64,000 nucleotides of DNA, from contig NZ_FMYY01000005.1 of assembly GCF_900101595.1 (NCBI RefSeq), forward strand, positions 124,001 through 188,000, given 5' to 3'. This document shows positions 55,713 through 64,000 of the stretch, in pieces. The notes under the pieces are model-generated. The model was not told the origin of the DNA. It saw only the letters and a list, made by a program, of their open reading frames with translations, and did not search any database. This stretch comes from Paenibacillus sp. cl123 (lineage in GTDB: Bacteria > Bacillota > Bacilli > Paenibacillales > NBRC-103111). The translations under genes and the position numbers were made by a program. Positions within the stretch are counted from its first letter, which is position 1. Every line of letters starts with the position of its first letter.

Positions 55713-57314
55713 ATGCTTCAGCTTCTTATTGTGGATGACGAGATTCATGCCGTCGAAGGCGTTCGCTCCGGGGTTAATTGGGATATGCTCGGAATTACGT
55801 CCGTATTTTCCGCCTTTACGGTTAAGCAAGCCAAGGAAGTGTTCGAGGGCGAACGCGTTGATATCATGCTGTGCGATATCGAGATGCCGCAGGCGAGCGG
55901 TCTGGAGCTGGCGGAGTGGGTGAGCGAGAGATACCCGCGGACGGTGATTATTTTCCTTACTTGCCATGCGGATTTTAAATATGCCAAACAAGCGCTCCAG
56001 CTCGGAAGTATCGACTATATGCTCAAGCCGATCCCGTTTACGGAGCTGGAGAAAACGATTCAGAAAGCAATCGAAAAAATTCACAAGGATTCGGAAACCG
56101 CTCAATTCAGCCAGTATGGCCAATTCTGGTTCCAGCACCAGCCGATGCTCATCGAGCGCTTCTGGATGGATCTTATCCACCAGGCGATTCCGCCCTCGGC
56201 GGAGGCGGTTCGGAATGCCGCCGCGGAACGCAATATTCCTTATGATGAAGCGATGACGTTTATCCCCGTACTCCTCAGCGTGCAAAGATGGCATAAGGAA
56301 CTGACTTTGCGCGAAGAGAAAATTATGGAATATGCGCTTAAGAATGCCGCAGAAGAGCTGCTTGTTGGAAACAAGCGGAACGGCCAAACGATTTCGCTCG
56401 ACGGCGGCAGCCTGCTGGCCATTTTACCGGCGGAAGGCCATGCCGAGATAGAAACGCTCCTGAAAAGCAAGTGCGAACGATATATCGAAGCTTGCGTGCA
56501 ATATTTTTATTGCGATCTCTCCTGTTATATCGGATCGCCTGTACACGGGTATGGCATACACGGTATGGTCAATCGTCTTCGCGATGCGGAGAAAAGCAAT
56601 GTGGCTTACAATAATAAGGTTTTCCTGGTTTCCAGTTTTTCATTACAATCCTCCCTTCATGAGCCTCCGAGCATGGGGTTATGGGCCGTTATGATGAAGG
56701 AAGGGGAGTTCCGTAAAGTGCTTCAGGATGCCACGGCCTATGTGGAACGAATGGTGCAGCAGGATGGGTTGGATGCCAGGCTGCTTCAACAATTTTATCA
56801 AGATTTTCAGCAGCTGATATATGTCGCTCTTCAAAATAAAGGGATTCAGGCCCATCAATTGTTTAGTAATAACGTTTCCTTGAATTTCTCCGAAAAGGCG
56901 ACCCGCTCCGTTACGGATTTAATCTCATGGATGAATCATGCTATTGGCAGAGCAGAGGAATATGCGGATACCATCGAGCAGTCCGAGAGTGTGGTTAACC
57001 GCGTGATCAGCTACATTAATCGTCATATTGCCGAGGATTTGTCGCGTGAAGATATTGCGAATCACGTGTTCCTCAATCCTGATTATTTAACCCGCATTTT
57101 CAAGAAGGAGACCGGGATGGCTATCTCCGATTATTTATTTCAGGAGAGGCTTAAGCTTGCCCAGGAGCTGCTTGTCAAGACCGATATGCCGATAAGCGCA
57201 GTCGCCTCTCATATCGGCTATGCCAATTTTTCGCATTTCTCCCGGATGTTCAAGAAGCATACCGATATGAACCCTAACGAATACCGCCAGCTTTACCAGC
57301 AAACCGGGCGGTAA
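55713..57314 (+). CDS. Response regulator, YesN-type, with AraC output domain
   Basis: 533-aa regulator, longer than that at 48395 because of a roughly 280-residue middle region of unknown fold. The receiver has Asp8-Asp9, phosphoacceptor Asp55 (MLCDIEMPQASG) and Lys in YMLKPI. The C-terminal AraC domain reads LSREDIANHVFLNPDYLTRIF and ISAVASHIGYANFSHFSRMF. It forms the operon with the kinase at 53965. The shared 22-bp repeats before 53965, 57465 and 61531 are the best candidates for its binding sites. ATG 55713 follows AAGGGGG by 9 bases. Confidence 0.93.
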   Translation: MLQLLIVDDEIHAVEGVRSGVNWDMLGITSVFSAFTVKQAKEVFEGERVDIMLCDIEMPQASGLELAEWVSERYPRTVIIFLTCHADFKYAKQALQLGSIDYMLKPIPFTELEKTIQKAIEKIHKDSETAQFSQYGQFWFQHQPMLIERFWMDLIHQAIPPSAEAVRNAAAERNIPYDEAMTFIPVLLSVQRWHKELTLREEKIMEYALKNAAEELLVGNKRNGQTISLDGGSLLAILPAEGHAEIETLLKSKCERYIEACVQYFYCDLSCYIGSPVHGYGIHGMVNRLRDAEKSNVAYNNKVFLVSSFSLQSSLHEPPSMGLWAVMMKEGEFRKVLQDATAYVERMVQQDGLDARLLQQFYQDFQQLIYVALQNKGIQAHQLFSNNVSLNFSEKATRSVTDLISWMNHAIGRAEEYADTIEQSESVVNRVISYINRHIAEDLSREDIANHVFLNPDYLTRIFKKETGMAISDYLFQERLKLAQELLVKTDMPISAVASHIGYANFSHFSRMFKKHTDMNPNEYRQLYQQTGR

Positions 57315-57319
57315 CAGGT

Positions 57320-57384
57320 AGTCGGCAAATGCATAACGAAAAGTCGGGAACGGGGCAGAGTCGAGTCCGGGGAAAAGCTACAAT
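57320..57384 (+). promoter_or_regulatory. Direct-repeat operator and promoter of the binding-protein gene
   Basis: AGTCGGCAAA (57320-57329) and AGTCGGGAAC (57342-57351) start 22 bp apart. The -10 TACAAT (57379-57384) starts 37 bp after the second. The -35 position (around 57356-57361, CAGAGT) has no consensus, as expected for an activator-dependent promoter. The first half-site is identical to that at 61412. Confidence 0.7.
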
Positions 57385-57417
57385 AAAGCTATCTTCACTG
57401 CCGGGTCCACACATTAC

Positions 57418-57431
57418 CGGAACCGGTTTCA
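57418..57431 (+). promoter_or_regulatory. cre-like site downstream of the binding-protein promoter
   Basis: CGGAACCGGTTTCA matches 10 of 12 defined positions of the catabolite-responsive element TGWAANCGNTTNCA. It lies about 30 bases into the predicted transcript, where CcpA would act as a roadblock. It contains the palindrome ACCGGAACCGGT in its surroundings. Confidence 0.5.
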
Positions 57432-57464
57432 ACAGGTGAAAACAAATGCAAATGGGGGAGTTCA

Positions 57465-58973
57465 ATGAAGAAGAGAGTATCAGCAGTAAGCACACTGACC
57501 ATAGGAGCCATGCTCTTCTTATCCGCTTGCGGCGGTAATAACACAGGGGCGACTTCTAAAGCCGGGGATGCTCCCGCGAAGGAGACGGAGAAATTAGTTG
57601 AACTGAACGTTGCTTTTCCGATCTTCGGTTCGGTGCCGAAGGACTTGGCGGTGGTGCAGGAGTCCATCAATAAAATCGCCGAGCAGAAAATCAAGGCCAC
57701 GGTGAAGCTGACCCCGATCAGCTTTGGGAACTGGGAGCAGCAGGTTAACCTCATGCTTAGCAGCAATGAAAAACTGGATCTTATGGTTGTGACGAGCAAC
57801 CTGTATAGCGGCTTAGTGGCGAAAGGGCAGATTGTAGCGTTGGATAAGCTGCTGGAAGCACACGGTCAAGGCATTAAAAAATCGATGGATTCGGCTTATT
57901 TGAATGCCGCACAGATCGCCGGCTCCACCTATGCCGTTCCGACCATTCGGGATTTCGCCGCCAGCCAAGGGTTGACGATGCGCAAGGATCTGGTTGACAA
58001 ATATCAAATTGATGTCAGCAAAATTCGCACGCTTGACGACGTGGAAGCTCTGTTGAGGCTGATCAAAGATAAGGAGCCGAATCTGACCCCGCTCGTCCCG
58101 GGTAATATCGGCCGAACCATGCTCGATTCGTATCGCTGGTTTGACACCCTCGGCGATTCGATGGGCGTCCTTCCGAATTACGACAATAATCTGAAAGTAG
58201 AAAATTTGTATGAAACAAAGGAATACGCGGATTTTGTGAAAAAGATGCGCAGCTGGTATTCATCCGGGCTGATTTTGAAAGACGCCGCGACGAATAAAAC
58301 CTCCCAATTCGATTTGTTGAAATCGAATCGCGGATTCGGCTACTTCTCGAATATGAAGCCGGGCTTCGAGCAGCAGGAGTCGAAGAGCAGCGGCGTTCCG
58401 GTAGTTACGGCGAATCTGGTTCAGCCGGTATCTACAACGATGACTGTCACGAATATTATGTGGGGGATTCCGATTAACTCCAAGACGCCGGAGAAAGCGA
58501 TGGAATTCCTTAACCTGATGTATTCCGATAAAGAAATCGTCAATCTGTTCGATTGGGGCGTTGAGGGAAAGCATTACACGGTTAAAGCTGACAATATGAT
58601 TGACTATCCGGAAGGCGTTGATGCGAAAACGTCCGGCTACAGCTTAAATATGGGCTATCTGTTCGGCAATCAATTCCTCTCTTACGTGTTTAACGGAGAA
58701 GATGCGAAAATATGGGAGAAGATGGATCAGTTCAATAAATCGGCGATTAAATCGAAAGCGCTTGGCTTTACATTCGATGCCAGCGCCGTGAAGGCCGAGT
58801 ATGCGGCAGTCTCCAATGTGGTTACCCAATATAAGCTTCCGCTGGAAACGGGCAGCGTTGATCCGGAGAAGACGCTCCCGGAATTCATCTCCAAGCTGAA
58901 ATCTGCCGGAATCGATAAGATTATTGCGGAAAAGCAAAAACAGCTGGACGCATGGGCGAAAAGCAGCAAATAA
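57465..58973 (+). CDS. Lipoprotein oligosaccharide-binding protein, LplA-type
   Basis: 502-aa binding lipoprotein with lipobox FLSAC (Cys22). The body matches the protein at 6361 closely in layout (LDLMVVTSNLYSGLVAKGQ; VDPEKTLPEFISKLKSAGID at the end), so the two systems probably share ancestry and perhaps related ligands. ATG 57465 follows GGGGGAG. The gene is preceded by an operator shared with the adjacent two-component operon and followed by a long hairpin, a GH2 gene and, after a terminator, its permeases at 61531 and 62475. Confidence 0.93.
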   Translation: MKKRVSAVSTLTIGAMLFLSACGGNNTGATSKAGDAPAKETEKLVELNVAFPIFGSVPKDLAVVQESINKIAEQKIKATVKLTPISFGNWEQQVNLMLSSNEKLDLMVVTSNLYSGLVAKGQIVALDKLLEAHGQGIKKSMDSAYLNAAQIAGSTYAVPTIRDFAASQGLTMRKDLVDKYQIDVSKIRTLDDVEALLRLIKDKEPNLTPLVPGNIGRTMLDSYRWFDTLGDSMGVLPNYDNNLKVENLYETKEYADFVKKMRSWYSSGLILKDAATNKTSQFDLLKSNRGFGYFSNMKPGFEQQESKSSGVPVVTANLVQPVSTTMTVTNIMWGIPINSKTPEKAMEFLNLMYSDKEIVNLFDWGVEGKHYTVKADNMIDYPEGVDAKTSGYSLNMGYLFGNQFLSYVFNGEDAKIWEKMDQFNKSAIKSKALGFTFDASAVKAEYAAVSNVVTQYKLPLETGSVDPEKTLPEFISKLKSAGIDKIIAEKQKQLDAWAKSSK

Positions 58974-58983
58974 GCACCACATC

Positions 58984-59022
58984 ACCAATGCCCGCCAACC
59001 CGAAGGTTGAGCGGGCATTGGT
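58984..59022 (+). other. Long intercistronic hairpin after the binding-protein gene
   Basis: ACCAATGCCCGC / GCGGGCATTGGT (12 bp) with an inner CAACC-CGAA-GGTTG stem, and no T-tract. It probably protects the binding-protein mRNA or reduces read-through into the GH2 gene, giving more lipoprotein than enzyme. Confidence 0.7.
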
Positions 59023-59060
59023 ACGCAAACAGCCAATTATAAAGAAAAGAGGACAAACCG

Positions 59061-61349
59061 ATGCCACATACTATTCCGTTAAAGGATTGCTGGATGTTCA
59101 CTAAAGAAAACCGTTCTTCCTACGCGAGCGAAGCTATGGAGGAGGGCCAGCCGGTCGCGCTGCCCCATACCTGGAACGATAAGGACGGACAAGGCGGAAG
59201 CGAGCCGTATTATCGGGGAGCTTGCTGGTATCAAACAAAGCTGGCGTTTACCGCGGAGGATTTGGAGAAGCACCGCTACTTGGAAATTGGAGCGGCCGGC
59301 AACATCGGCCATGTTTATGTCAATGGGCATCTTGCGGGTGAGAGCCGGTGCGGATATGCGATGTTCCGCGTCCCCTTGAGTCCTTATCTGAGAGCCGGGG
59401 ACAATTTGATCTCCATTCGGGTGGACAACAGCTACGATAATGAAGTATATCCGCTTTTGGCCGACTTCACCTTCTTCGGTGGCCTTTATCGGGAAGTGAA
59501 GCTGCTCGTTATGGAAGATATTCATTTTGACGTTATGGACAAGGGGCGCGACGGCGTTTACTTGACACAGCATCCTTGTGGCGGAGGGGATTTTCAATTG
59601 GATGTGCATGGCTGTGTGGTGAATGAATCCTCCCGCGCCGTGCAAGCCTTTGTGAAGGTTCAGCTTAGGGACCAAGAGGGAACCGCCGTATGGGAGGACC
59701 ACACGGAGGTAGCTCTGACGGGCGAAGCCGGGTTTGCTTTCCAGGGCCAGGTCAGCAGTCCGGTGCTGTGGAACGGCGTAGAGCAGCCTTATCTTTACAA
59801 CGCCGTCATTACCGTAAGTGTGGAGGGACGAGTACTTGATTCCCGCCAAATTGACATCGGGTTTCGCACCGTTGAGCTGACTTCCGACCGCGGTGTGATA
59901 TTAAACGGCAAGCCTATGCCTATCAACGGCGTGTGCCGTCATCAGGATTTTGGCGGCGTAGGCAATGCCATCACCAGGGAGCATATGGAGCTGGATATGG
60001 ACATCATCAGGGAGGTAGGCGCCAACAGCATCCGGCTTGCACACTATCAGCATGACGACTATTTTTACAGCCTTTGCGACCGGTACGGCCTGCTGGTATG
60101 GGCCGAAATACCGTACATCAGCATACCGTCCACGAAGGACCCGGAAAGCCGCAACGCCTTCGAGCAACTGGAACGTCTGATCAAGCAAGCGTATAATCAC
60201 AGCTCGATCTATTGCTGGGGCGTGCAAAATGAAATCACGATCGCCGTGGAGACGGAAAATACGTATCGAACGATCCAAAGCCTGGTCGAAGCTGCACGGC
60301 GGTTGGATGCCAGCCGGTTCGTCGCTCAGGCCAATATTAACGGAGTGGCGGATGACAGCGTCATTAACGGCTTCACCGACCTAGTCGGCTATAACCTGTA
60401 CTACGGCTGGTATTACGGCGAGATCAAGGATTTGGGCACGAGGCTCGACGAGTTTCACCGGACAAGACCGGATGTTCCTGTACTCGTCTCCGAATATGGG
60501 GTCGACACCAATCCGGCTTATCATTCGTACACCCCGCAAGTTCAGGATTACACGGAAGAGTATCAGCTGATGTTTCATCACAATGCGCTGGAAACGTTTC
60601 GGGAACGGCCTTTTGTACTCGGCGGCTATGTGTGGAACATGTTTGATTTCGGAAGCGCGAACCGCAATGAAGGCGGTGAGAAAGGGAAAAATCTCAAAGG
60701 GCTTGTCACCATCGATCGAGCCCTGAGAAAGGATGCCTTCTATTTGTGCAAGGCCTATTGGTCCAAAGAGCCATTCGTGCATTTGGCCGGACGCCGGTTC
60801 GTCCGCAGACATCGGGAGCGCAACGATATCGTCATTTTATCGAATATGGATCATATCCGGGTTTATCACAATGATGTGCTGCTTGCAGAGATGAGGGGCG
60901 GTCAGCGCGTGTTCCAGGTGAAGGATGCTGCGCTCGTTCAAGGAGATAACCGCATCCGCGCAGAGGGTATTCGAGGGGAAAGCGTGGTTCATACCGATGA
61001 GATGCTGCTGACCCTCTCGGCGGAAGCGGACCCAGGCTATATCCATGTCAAAGAAGAGAAAGCCAAGCATGTCGTCAACTGGTTTGAAAACTTCGACCTG
61101 TCAGGCGGCGGGCAGATTGAGCTTAAGGACGGATATTTTTCCATCTACGATACCATCGAAGATCTCTACAGCCATGCCGAGGCCAAAGCGGTATTTCTCA
61201 AATATTTCGGGCATACGACAAACAATCCGTTCTTTGAGGTGACCCAAGGGGTGATGTCCATTGAGAAGATGTCCCAGCTCGCTTTTTACGAAATCCCTGC
61301 GGAATTACTGCCTGTTATCCAAAATGAATTGAACATTATACGGAAATAA
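59061..61349 (+). CDS. Glycoside hydrolase family 2 (beta-galactosidase/beta-glucuronidase-like)
   Basis: 762-aa retaining exo-glycosidase. The N-terminal jelly-roll sugar-binding domain includes ALPHTWNDKDG, YRGACWYQ and FGGLYREVKLLV; an Ig-like domain and a TIM barrel follow, with acid/base Glu391 in GVQNE and nucleophile Glu478 in VSEYGVD. A short Ig-like C-terminal domain (from about 570) and an additional tail (to 762) extend past the barrel. No signal peptide is visible, so it should trim imported oligosaccharides in the cytoplasm. The family alone does not separate beta-galactosidase from beta-glucuronidase; the neighbouring galactan-type enzymes favour the former and the lyases the latter. 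ATG 59061 follows AGAGGA by 7 bases. Confidence 0.92.
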   Translation: MPHTIPLKDCWMFTKENRSSYASEAMEEGQPVALPHTWNDKDGQGGSEPYYRGACWYQTKLAFTAEDLEKHRYLEIGAAGNIGHVYVNGHLAGESRCGYAMFRVPLSPYLRAGDNLISIRVDNSYDNEVYPLLADFTFFGGLYREVKLLVMEDIHFDVMDKGRDGVYLTQHPCGGGDFQLDVHGCVVNESSRAVQAFVKVQLRDQEGTAVWEDHTEVALTGEAGFAFQGQVSSPVLWNGVEQPYLYNAVITVSVEGRVLDSRQIDIGFRTVELTSDRGVILNGKPMPINGVCRHQDFGGVGNAITREHMELDMDIIREVGANSIRLAHYQHDDYFYSLCDRYGLLVWAEIPYISIPSTKDPESRNAFEQLERLIKQAYNHSSIYCWGVQNEITIAVETENTYRTIQSLVEAARRLDASRFVAQANINGVADDSVINGFTDLVGYNLYYGWYYGEIKDLGTRLDEFHRTRPDVPVLVSEYGVDTNPAYHSYTPQVQDYTEEYQLMFHHNALETFRERPFVLGGYVWNMFDFGSANRNEGGEKGKNLKGLVTIDRALRKDAFYLCKAYWSKEPFVHLAGRRFVRRHRERNDIVILSNMDHIRVYHNDVLLAEMRGGQRVFQVKDAALVQGDNRIRAEGIRGESVVHTDEMLLTLSAEADPGYIHVKEEKAKHVVNWFENFDLSGGGQIELKDGYFSIYDTIEDLYSHAEAKAVFLKYFGHTTNNPFFEVTQGVMSIEKMSQLAFYEIPAELLPVIQNELNIIRK

Positions 61350-61359
61350 CGAATTCATT

Positions 61360-61394
61360 GCCCCGCTTGGCCCACTTGGCCGGCGGGGCTTTTT
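61360..61394 (+). terminator. Intrinsic terminator after the GH2 gene
   Basis: GCCCCGC / GCGGGGC with an internal GGCC/GGCC pairing, followed by five Ts. It separates the GH2 gene from the permease operon, which has its own regulated promoter immediately downstream. Confidence 0.85.
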
Positions 61395-61411
61395 ACTGGC
61401 GGTCGTCCGAT

Positions 61412-61477
61412 AGTCGGCAAAGTGCCATCCGGAAGTCGTTGGAACGGTAGTGAGGGGCTCGGCCGATCGATTACTAT
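61412..61477 (+). promoter_or_regulatory. Direct-repeat operator and promoter of the permease operon
   Basis: AGTCGGCAAA (61412-61421) and AGTCGTTGGA (61434-61443) start 22 bp apart; -10 TACTAT (61472-61477) starts 38 bp after the second. It also shares GGAACGG just after the second half-site with the promoter at 57320. No -35 consensus is present. It is the third member of the set. Confidence 0.68.
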
Positions 61478-61530
61478 GAGATTACGACAAAGAAATCTTC
61501 ATCCGGCTGAAACAGAAAGGGGAAACAGGA

Positions 61531-62463
61531 ATGGAAAAGCGCACGCAGAGCTTGGCGATAAAAAAAGTATGGAAATATAGCCCGCTCTATCTTATGATGC
61601 TGCCCGGCATTGTCTATTTGATAATCAATAACTATTTGCCGATGTTCGGACTCGCCATCGCTTTCAAAGACATTAACTTCGCGAAGGGGATATGGGGGAG
61701 CGACTGGGTTGGATTTCAGAACTTCAAGTTCTTGTTCCAGACGTCGGATGCCTATGAGATTACGCGAAATACGATATTATATAACGCGGCCTTTATCGTA
61801 ATCGGTCTTGTCGTTGCGGTTGGTTTCGCGATTCTCCTGAATGAAATCAAAAGCAAATTTGCCTCGCGGCTGTACCAAAGCCTTATTATTTTGCCGTTTT
61901 TGATCTCCATGGTTTTGGTTAGCTACTTGGTGTTTTCCATGCTCAGCATCGAAAGCGGATTTATGAACAAGACGATCTTGCCGCTGCTGGGGATGGATCC
62001 GATATCGTGGTACAACGAGCCGAAATATTGGCCGGTCATTTTGACGCTGGTCCATACCTGGAAAGGAGCCGGTTACGCCTGCATTATCTACCTTGCGGCA
62101 ATCATCGGTATTGACCCGGAATATTACGAAGCCGCGACGCTGGATGGAGCATCGAAATGGCAGCAGATTCGCATGATCACCATTCCGCTGATCACACCGG
62201 TCATCATCATGCTGACGCTCTTGCAGATCGGACGTATTTTCTACTCGGATTTCGGTCTGTTCTATCAAGTGCCGATGAATGCGGGCGCCTTGTTCAGTAC
62301 GACGAACGTCATCGATACGTATGTATTCCGCGGCCTCCTGCAGCTCGGCAACATCGGGATGTCATCCGCGGCAGGCTTCTACCAATCGTTCGTCGGATTC
62401 TTCCTGGTTATCATATCCAACTATGTTGTGCGCAAAATTAATAAAGAAAATGCTCTGTTCTAG
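61531..62463 (+). CDS. Oligosaccharide ABC transporter permease, LplB-type
   Basis: 310-aa six-helix permease with EAA loop EYYEAATLDGASKWQQIRMI. Strongly similar over its length to the permease at 4463 (IGRIFYSDFGLFYQVPMNAG; GNIGMSSAAGFYQSFVGFF). It works with 62475 and, by operon logic and the shared operator, with the lipoprotein at 57465. ATG 61531 follows AAAGGGG. Confidence 0.94.
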   Translation: MEKRTQSLAIKKVWKYSPLYLMMLPGIVYLIINNYLPMFGLAIAFKDINFAKGIWGSDWVGFQNFKFLFQTSDAYEITRNTILYNAAFIVIGLVVAVGFAILLNEIKSKFASRLYQSLIILPFLISMVLVSYLVFSMLSIESGFMNKTILPLLGMDPISWYNEPKYWPVILTLVHTWKGAGYACIIYLAAIIGIDPEYYEAATLDGASKWQQIRMITIPLITPVIIMLTLLQIGRIFYSDFGLFYQVPMNAGALFSTTNVIDTYVFRGLLQLGNIGMSSAAGFYQSFVGFFLVIISNYVVRKINKENALF

Positions 62464-62474
62464 GGGGGATCACC

Positions 62475-63365
62475 ATGAATCAAGAAAATCTGGCTTGGCA
62501 ATGGGCAGCCCATACGGTGATGATCTTATTTTCGCTAGCGTGCCTGCTCCCGTTTCTGCTGCTCTTAATGTCTTCTGTCACCGATGAAACCACGATCCTG
62601 CAGCATGGCTATTCCTTCTTTCCCAAGCAATTCAGCTTGTCGGCCTATGAATATCTATGGGAGCAATCGGCGCTTATTTTTAACGCCTACGGCATTACCA
62701 TTCTGATTACGGTTGTCGGCACCACGGCGAGCTTGGTTATCACGTCGATGCTTGCCTACCCGTTGTCGCGCCGGGATTTGCCGGGAGGCACATTCTTCGC
62801 TTTCTTCCTGTTCTTCACCTTGCTGTTTAACGGCGGCCTGGTTCCGACCTACTTGGTCTATACCCAGCTGCTGGATATGAAAAATACGCTTTGGGCGCTT
62901 ATCGTTCCCGGACTGCTCATGAACGGCTTTAACGTTTTGTTAATGCGGACCTTCTTTTTGACCACCATCCCGGTGCCGGTTCTCGAATCGGCCAGTATCG
63001 ACGGCGCTACCGAATTCAAGATGTACTATAAAATCGTCCTGCCTCTGTCTCTGCCGATTCTGGCTACAGTGGGGTTGTTTCAAGGGCTGGCGTACTGGAA
63101 CGATTGGAATAACGGGTTGATCTATGTGACGGATCCGAAGCTGTTCAGCCTGCAAAATGTGCTCAATCGCATTATGAGCGACATCCAGTTCCTCGCCAGT
63201 AACGGCGACTTGGGTGCCAGCGTTGGGGAGAAGGTCGCCCAGCTGCCGAGCGAAACGTTTCGTATGGCGATTGCGGTCATTGCCGTCATTCCGATCCTCA
63301 TCGCGTATCCGTTTTTCCAAAAGTACTTTGTGAAGGGCATGACCATTGGGGCAGTGAAAGGCTAA
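62475..63365 (+). CDS. Oligosaccharide ABC transporter permease, LplC/YtcP-type
   Basis: 296-aa six-helix permease, partner of 61531. The central FTLLFNGGLVPTYLVYTQLL and EAA loop VLESASIDGATEFKMYYKIV are typical, and the end AYPFFQKYFVKGMTIGAVKG is nearly identical to that of 5407. ATG 62475 follows GGGGGGAT by a few bases; the gene begins 11 bp after its partner. Confidence 0.95.
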   Translation: MNQENLAWQWAAHTVMILFSLACLLPFLLLLMSSVTDETTILQHGYSFFPKQFSLSAYEYLWEQSALIFNAYGITILITVVGTTASLVITSMLAYPLSRRDLPGGTFFAFFLFFTLLFNGGLVPTYLVYTQLLDMKNTLWALIVPGLLMNGFNVLLMRTFFLTTIPVPVLESASIDGATEFKMYYKIVLPLSLPILATVGLFQGLAYWNDWNNGLIYVTDPKLFSLQNVLNRIMSDIQFLASNGDLGASVGEKVAQLPSETFRMAIAVIAVIPILIAYPFFQKYFVKGMTIGAVKG

Positions 63366-63399
63366 TTCAAATTCAGGGATATAAGAAGGGAGAATGACG

Positions 63400-64000
63400 A
63401 TGAACCGCGATTTGAAGCAATTGATTGCAGCCATGACATTGGAAGAGAAGGCCGGACTATGCTCCGGTCTCGATTTCTGGCATACCAAAGGCATCGAGAG
63501 GCTTGGCATCCCATCCGTCATGATGACGGACGGGCCGCACGGACTTCGCAAGCAGCGCGCCTCCGCCGATCATCTGGGGCTTTTCGACAGTGTGCCGGCC
63601 ACCTGCTTCCCCTCCGCGGCAGGCTTGGCGACTTCCTGGGACAGGGAGTTATTGCGCAAGGTAGGCACTGCGCTGGGAGAGGAATGTCAGGCTGAGGAGG
63701 TTGCCGTGCTGCTCGGTCCCGGCGCCAACATCAAAAGATCGCCGCTTTGCGGAAGAAACTTCGAATACTTCTCGGAAGATCCGCACCTGTCCTCCGAGAT
63801 GGCGGCGGCGCATATTCAAGGCGTGCAAAGTCAAGGGGTGGGGACGTCCTTAAAGCATTTTGCCGCGAACAACCAGGAGCACCGCCGGATGTCCACCGAT
63901 GCGGTCGTCGATGAACGGACGCTGCGGGAAATTTACCTGGCAAGCTTTGAGGGGGCCGTCAAGCAGGGACAGCCTTGGACTGTGATGTGCGCTTACAATA
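63400..64000 (+). CDS. Glycoside hydrolase family 3, N-terminal part (cut by window end)
   Basis: The frame starting at ATG 63400 stays open to the window edge (200 codons). It begins [20 protein letters not shown] and contains the GH3 barrel motifs [58 protein letters not shown] and [12 protein letters not shown], the last being the conserved KHF substrate-binding motif. The catalytic Asp lies beyond the visible part. AAGGGAG (63386-63392) is 7 bases before the ATG. No signal peptide is present, so a cytoplasmic beta-glycosidase (beta-glucosidase or beta-xylosidase-like) is expected, third in the operon with the permeases. Confidence 0.94.
   Translation, partial: MNRDLKQLIAAMTLEEKAGLCSGLDFWHTKGIERLGIPSVMMTDGPHGLRKQRASADHLGLFDSVPATCFPSAAGLATSWDRELLRKVGTALGEECQAEEVAVLLGPGANIKRSPLCGRNFEYFSEDPHLSSEMAAAHIQGVQSQGVGTSLKHFAANNQEHRRMSTDAVVDERTLREIYLASFEGAVKQGQPWTVMCAYN

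Overview
The window looks like chromosomal DNA of a spore-forming, S-layer-bearing member of the Paenibacillaceae (Paenibacillus, Cohnella or a close relative). The reasons are an intact sporulation sigma factor K gene, S-layer-homology (SLH) anchored giant exoenzymes, strong AAGGAGG-type ribosome sites (several in front of TTG or GTG starts), and many copies of the LplA/LplB/LplC-type oligosaccharide importers and YesM/YesN-type two-component systems that this family carries. No rRNA, tRNA, insertion sequence, prophage or CRISPR array was seen.

Layout: (1) 1-3446, the end of an AfuA/B/C-type ABC importer operon (binding protein, ATPase, fused double permease). (2) 3541-4160, twelve tandem copies of a 52-bp non-coding repeat. 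(3) 4463-14009, an lpl-like operon: two permeases, a lipoprotein binding protein, a membrane-bound AraC regulator, an unrecognised 451-aa protein, a cupin-AraC regulator and a GH4 glycosidase. (4) 14308-24156, a 3282-aa secreted, SLH-anchored protein carrying a GH59 (galactocerebrosidase-like) and a GH43 catalytic domain. (5) 24414-41640, a divergent membrane-bound AraC regulator, an orphan binding protein, a 2286-aa SLH-anchored heparinase-II/III-type lyase and a second 1992-aa heparinase-II/III/DUF4962-type lyase. (6) 41737-52707, three type I sulfatases around a further importer (binding protein plus two permeases) and a YesN/YesM pair. (7) 52934-53632, sigK. (8) 53965-64000, another histidine kinase/response regulator, binding protein, GH2 enzyme, two permeases and the start of a GH3 enzyme.

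Read together, regions 3-6 and 8 form a roughly 60-kb polysaccharide-utilisation region. Wall-anchored or secreted enzymes would cut a complex beta-galactose-containing, probably uronate-containing and sulfated glycan. Lipoprotein-dependent importers would bring in the oligosaccharides, and cytoplasmic GH4, GH2, GH3 and leaderless sulfatases would finish them. The substrate is an inference from enzyme families. No MsmX-type ATPase for the three Lpl-type importers and no formylglycine-generating enzyme for the sulfatases lies in the window, so both must be supplied from elsewhere.

The most specific new observation is regulatory. Three promoters (before the kinase at 53965, the binding protein at 57465 and the permease at 61531) share a pair of GTCG-containing direct repeats exactly 22 bp apart, with a -10 element 37-38 bp after the second repeat. 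This defines a likely autoregulated regulon of the response regulator at 55713. Two catabolite-repression (cre-like) sites were also found.
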